Origin: Hirudinaria manillensis
Taxonomy: Eukaryota > Annelida > Clitellata > Hirudinida > Hirudinidae
Direction of reading: 5' to 3'
Assembly: GCA_034509925.1 (NCBI GenBank)
Contig: CM067531.1
Coordinates: 5,922,001-5,986,000 of the forward strand
DNA length: 64,000 nucleotides
Under the pieces are notes generated by a model. It was not told where the DNA came from. It ran no database searches and saw only the letters and a program-made list of their open reading frames with translations. Position numbers and translations under genes: made by a program. Numbering within the stretch: position 1 is the first letter of the stretch; every line of letters starts with the position of its first letter. This document shows positions 59,638 through 64,000 of the stretch, piece by piece.

Positions 59638-62505
59638 TCAAAATTTATCAAATTCATTAAGAATGGATGTAACTATTTTGTTAATAAATTCAACGAATAT
59701 TTTACTCGGTCGACCAAAAGTCAATTTCTTATTCGACAGCTCCACGGATATTCGTTCGTCATCCTTTGCTTCCGCTACGACTTCATTTCTTTTCGAGTCC
59801 CATTGGAATGTTGGACCTGAGCCGTGCAAAAAGGAAAACTAAATTTAATAACCTATGTCATGGCATACACCCATGGCAGAATAAAAATTGTTACTAGTTC
59901 TATGGAAGTTCAAAATATAATCAACATACAATCGCATACATAAACAGACACGAATCCCAAAACTCTGCACTAATCCTAACTCACACGAGAAACCGTTCTT
60001 CAATCCTTCTGCGGGGACGATCTTCGGTTCTGCTTCCAGGTCCGTGACCTTCCAAGCGCACGTCGATCCGAACTTTTCCTCTCGGCGGTCGCACCCGAAA
60101 TCGACCACCTTCCAACCCGTCGTGGACCTCACTTCGTCGCTCGTCGCGTTCTTTCGAGGAGAAGTTCCGTCCGCAATTGATCCTTCTTCCCGCTTCAGGG
60201 GAGATCCGTTTTCGACGATTTCACGCTTCGGAGATGCGGGCTCGGCTTCGTCACGAGGAACGTTTATGTTTTTCTCCTCTCTAACTTTTGACGGCAGACG
60301 TTCCGACGTCGAGTTGTCGTCGTCGCCGGGTTTTGAATCCGTCACGACGGTCAAACGGTCCGTCGACGATGACTTTTTCATCTTGGATTCTAACAAATTC
60401 TCGGAATTATTAACTCGTGCATCATTCAAGAAAGATGCATTCATTTTCTTGCCTGAGGAATCAAAAATTATAAAACGATTATAAAACTCATCATCGATCG
60501 AGTCGTTAACATTAAAGTACCATTTAAGAACACCTTATCTGTGCCACAAGTTTTCTCCTGAAACATTTTCATTGAAATAATTTATATTAAAATAATAACA
60601 TATATAAGCATTTGAATTTTAATAATAACATATTTAAGCATATGAATTTTCTGAATAAAAGCATAATTGAAAAATGCTATAGAGCACGTGTACTTATAAC
60701 GGTACTGAACTTGTGCCAATGTTCAAGATATTTAATTTTAATGCTTACTTGTGAAGTGAATAACTTAAAGAAATTTAAAGATAATATTCACCACATAATT
60801 TGACTTCTGGACATAAAAAAGAATGTAGGCTTGTGATCTCAGAACATGCTGCAGATTTACTGTTGACACCTGAACCATAAAATGTTTTATTTATTAATAT
60901 TTGTAAGGTACCCATCTTGCAATACTGTGATTAGTTAATCCTTAACAATAATATGAACAATGTTTTTGTTATACACCCTTACCTAATCTCCTGTAATTCT
61001 TGTTTAAATTTTTATGAAATTTTGAAAGACAAATTCTAAAGATAATCGAAAGCTTACATGAGAATCGTTCATGCAGAACCACTTGGAACCGGGACCCCTG
61101 ACGTGGCAGTAATAATGACCGGATTTCGTGGTGCTGCCCTCGTGGATGAGTACCGCGTACAACTCGTACTCGGCGGTTGACCTTTGTTTGGTCGTGTACG
61201 GAGCCAAGTCGAGCACTTCGGGGAAGCTCACGTGCTTTGAGACTTTACCTCCGAAAGGGGAATACCTGAGAGCGGTCAAGGTCGGTTATTGGAGAACAGA
61301 AACATCTCAGAAACTCGTCTGCAACCTTTTCAACTGGACCGTGAAAATGCGCGGAAGCCGTCGCAGTTGGAACATTTTGCAGGCCTTCACCTTCTTCTTG
61401 CAACTGCGTCGAAGGATTTCATTGTTCGATAAACATTGTTTCTACAACTCGATTCTGAACACGTCCGCTCACCTGCCACACATGTAGGCATTTTCCCCTT
61501 GCAAAGTCTCGGGAGCTGTGAACTTCTGCAGACCCAATTCAATGCTGGGCACATTCTTTATAAAAAAATTTATTTATTTAATTAGTTTTGGTTCCAAGTT
61601 AATAATTTAAAATAAATATTATTTAAATAAAGATTATTATTTTTTATTTGTGTTGTTGCATTTTTATCAATTATTATTATTATTATTTTACTTAAATAAA
61701 GATTAAATTGTGATTAAGATGTGAACTGATATTTAACCTTGACGTCAACACACACATCCAGGAATGGGTCGCATTTTACAGACACGTGTTGGCAGTGAAG
61801 GCATTTAACTGTCAACAACCATTTGTTTTATTAATTAATGATAATTAATAATTAACTTATTAGCTTTAATTCCTGCTAATATTCAATTGAGAACAATTTT
61901 TTACTCTGGCTTTCTAAGTCACCCTGAAAAATTTTTTCAGCTATGGATGGTAGCTTTTTCGTAGAATGTTTCTTCCTAAAATAATTGCAGATACTATTGT
62001 TTCAAACTGTCAACATGCGCATGCCATAAGCACTCACTGTTCAGAAGATTTGTGGATGGCATCAATGACATATCTAAGAAACTCATGAGCATCTTCTTGC
62101 CTTCCCCATCTCAAGTGACCAGCAATGGCTAAAAACCATGAAGCAACAAGTGAAATAATTATACCTTGATTTTAGCATTCATCAAACAACCGACCTTTCA
62201 AGTTTCGTAAGATTCCCTGAGGAGCCACAGACGATGCTCCGTTGTTGAAGCAGCTCTTTGTAAGTTGCTTTAATTCACAAATCATGCAAAACTTTTTCAA
62301 GTTACCTGATAAAGACTAATGTCAATGACAGAATCAATTAATTTGAATCTAAGAGAATGCGACTAACAGGATTTCTCATGAGCATGTGACTGCAAAAAGT
62401 TGAAGAGTGGAGCAGTGTGCATGAGGCATTGAAGAACTGAATTAAGAAAGCAAGTATTGCCCAGATTTTTAAGTCCAACTGCAACTCTTTTCATTTCTCT
62501 GCATT
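59638..62505 (-). CDS. Ubiquitin-specific protease of the USP36/42 type, 5' end missing
   Basis: USP36/42 are nuclear/nucleolar cysteine proteases that remove ubiquitin. Exons: 62505-62368, 62305-62195, 62128-62038, 61975-61905, 61808-61738, 61555-61473, 61403-61326, 61265-61058, 60869-60792, 60557-60521, 60452-59985, 59816-59638. Phases agree, giving 537 residues plus a TGA. Catalytic landmarks in order: the Cys box GLKNLGNTCFLNSVLQC; FCMICELKQ; RWGRQEDAHEFLRYVID; two zinc-binding Cys pairs (KCLHCQ and MCGSCKKK); and the His box KSGHYYCHV followed by MNDSH and VLRSQAYILFYVQ. The Cys, His and Asn/Asp triad positions are all present, so the enzyme should be active. The charged, Ser/Lys/Glu-rich C-terminal region has no domain I can name. 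The 60792/60557/60452 junctions are the least certain. The first exon or exons upstream of 62505 were not recognised and may lie off the right edge. Confidence 0.92.
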
Positions 62506-64000
62506 CTAGGAGATCTATTAATAAAATACTTTTATAGCAATTATGAATAACTTTTTATTTAAAGTAGCTTTAAGCATTACTATTTGTGCAAATGGAAGAA
62601 TCAGGTAACAAGTTATGCTTCTCAGAAGTTAGATCTTTGTTGTTGATGTTTTTAAGGAAATCTGTTGAATGGTTCTTGAGCATCTTTTACAACATCCACC
62701 CTATAAATGTTTCACGTGGTTGTAGTCACATTAGTGTAAATATTCTTATCCCGATCTTAATAACACGTTAAATAAAAGTTATTAACATGGAGTCAAATCA
62801 GTCTCGTCGAAATTCTTGAAGATAATTACTAGAGTCTACATTATCTAATGTTATGCTGGTATGAGATCACCGTATACCACGTGAATTTTTTTGAATATTA
62901 TGTTTAAGGCGATCATCTAAATCTTTAAGGTAATCAAAGATGCGAAGTACTCACCCTGACCAGAATTCTATTGTAAAAAATATAATTCTGTTTAATATGT
63001 TCTAATCTATATAAAAAGTTCAATATCAGTCGTGCAACACTTGTGTTTTGAAGTGAGTTTCGAAAACCATGCGAAAAACGCATTCGATTAAAAATCCTTT
63101 TTTAGAAGTTGAAATGTTTATTATACAAAAACAATAATAACTTTTTATAAATTTGAGGTTTTTCTTTAATTTTATATTATTTACAAATTATTGGAAATGA
63201 AAAAGCTCCCTCATTAAACTTATTTATCAATATTACTAGGAATGGGGATAAGCTCTGGATGACAAAGTGCGAGCACAGGAACTCGATGTCCAAATACGAG
63301 CATAAGTACAGTCATTGGAGGCCCAAAAGTACTTAGACAAGTACTCAATATTTGAGTGCCAACACTTCTTTAGTTGTATTATTTAATGTGATGACTTTAG
63401 CCATTTTTCGTTAATTATTGCTGAGGAAAGAGAGGGCACTATGGACTTCCATGCAATAAAAAATAACAGTATCTCCAAGAGATGAACACATTTTTTTAAT
63501 TTATAATATGCAAAAGTGGTGATTTCTAATACACAATACAAAGTATATGCAAGGACCTCAGCAATAAAAAACATACTTTTTAAGTTTCTCTAATTGGATT
63601 CTTAAATTTTTAATTGACTTCTTTTGGCTGATAATAATTCAAAGTAAATAAACTTTTTAATAATTCCTGAAGTTAATCTCGATGCACAAATTGATGGTTA
63701 ATTAACCATTTAACTGGAACGAAAAGAATCCTCTGTTAGCTTACCCATTTTTAACTCTCACTGATCCACCATCAGCATTTATTTATCTAGGATCTCACCC
63801 TTCCCAATATGTCAAGATTTAACATTGCAACTTTATTACAAACTTATTTCTTGAACAATCACCAAAGAACAAACATTGTCCATCAGGAACTCATCTCCAC
63901 TGGTGGATATTGGACTGAGATATATTGAAAGTATTGCCTGGACTTGCATCCTGATAAACGTTCTTCCTTTGAATTCCTTGGAATGCAATATCCCCGTCGC
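62506..64000. other. Upstream intron or flank of the USP gene
   Basis: No exon is firmly supported. The USP N-terminus should lie here or beyond the window. At the far right (about 63895-64000) one minus-strand frame stays open (DIAFQGIQRKNVYQ), but it matches no family I know. A short CTATATAAAA motif near 63007 resembles the ends of the dispersed repeat at 14283. Confidence 0.4.

Noticed and set aside
1..64000. CRISPR array, bacterial operon or phage-like system
   Set aside because: All recognised genes are intron-rich animal genes and the repeats are microsatellites or transposon remnants without spacer structure.

Overview
This is animal nuclear DNA, probably from an invertebrate. The genes are split into many short GT-AG exons with some introns as small as 62-80 bp. 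The encoded families include metazoan ones (a POU class III factor, a Na/Ca exchanger, a CUB/LDLa receptor). The non-coding DNA is very AT-rich and full of AAT, AATT and AAAT simple repeats. I cannot name the phylum from this window. There are no operons, rRNA genes, CRISPR arrays or recognisable tRNAs.

Layout, left to right: (1) the 3' part of a front-end fatty-acid desaturase (+, 674-2573, runs off the left edge); (2) a complete endosomal-type Na+/H+ exchanger (SLC9A6/7/9-like, -, 3530-8637), tail-to-tail with it; (3) a complete ABCG half-transporter (+, 10647-18292), divergent from the exchanger; (4) a 5.2 kb gene-free stretch with a 49-bp tandem array and a pogo/Tigger-like transposon remnant (19282-19887); (5) a complete Na+/Ca2+ exchanger (SLC8-like, +, 23484-30164); (6) a complete CIR1-like RBPJ co-repressor (-, 32074-34048); (7) an intronless POU class III homeobox gene (+, 35572-36393); (8) a 5 kb gene-poor stretch; (9) an UNC-93-like membrane protein (+, 41378-45527), tail-to-tail with (10) a five-CUB/LDLa/transmembrane receptor of LEV-10 architecture (-, 45713-54484); (11) a 5.1 kb stretch without recognised genes; (12) most of a USP36/42-type ubiquitin protease (-, 59638-62505, 5' end not found).

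I assembled each multi-exon model by joining exons whose phases agree at every junction. Apart from two introns with GC donors, all junctions are GT-AG. Coding length closes exactly in frame: 630 aa for the SLC9 gene, 714 for ABCG, 838 for SLC8, 234 for CIR1-like, 559 for UNC-93-like and 856 for the CUB receptor.

The genes do not form one pathway. Four encode ion or solute transport proteins or their regulators (SLC9, ABCG, SLC8, UNC-93). Two (UNC-93 and LEV-10) have nematode counterparts that act in muscle or at the neuromuscular junction, and here they are adjacent with only 185 bp between stop codons. I saw no convincing undescribed multi-gene system. The most unusual points are the LEV-10-like gene and its intron repeats, two GC-AG introns, an 8-nt microexon, an exchanger without the basic XIP segment, and the Tigger-like element.
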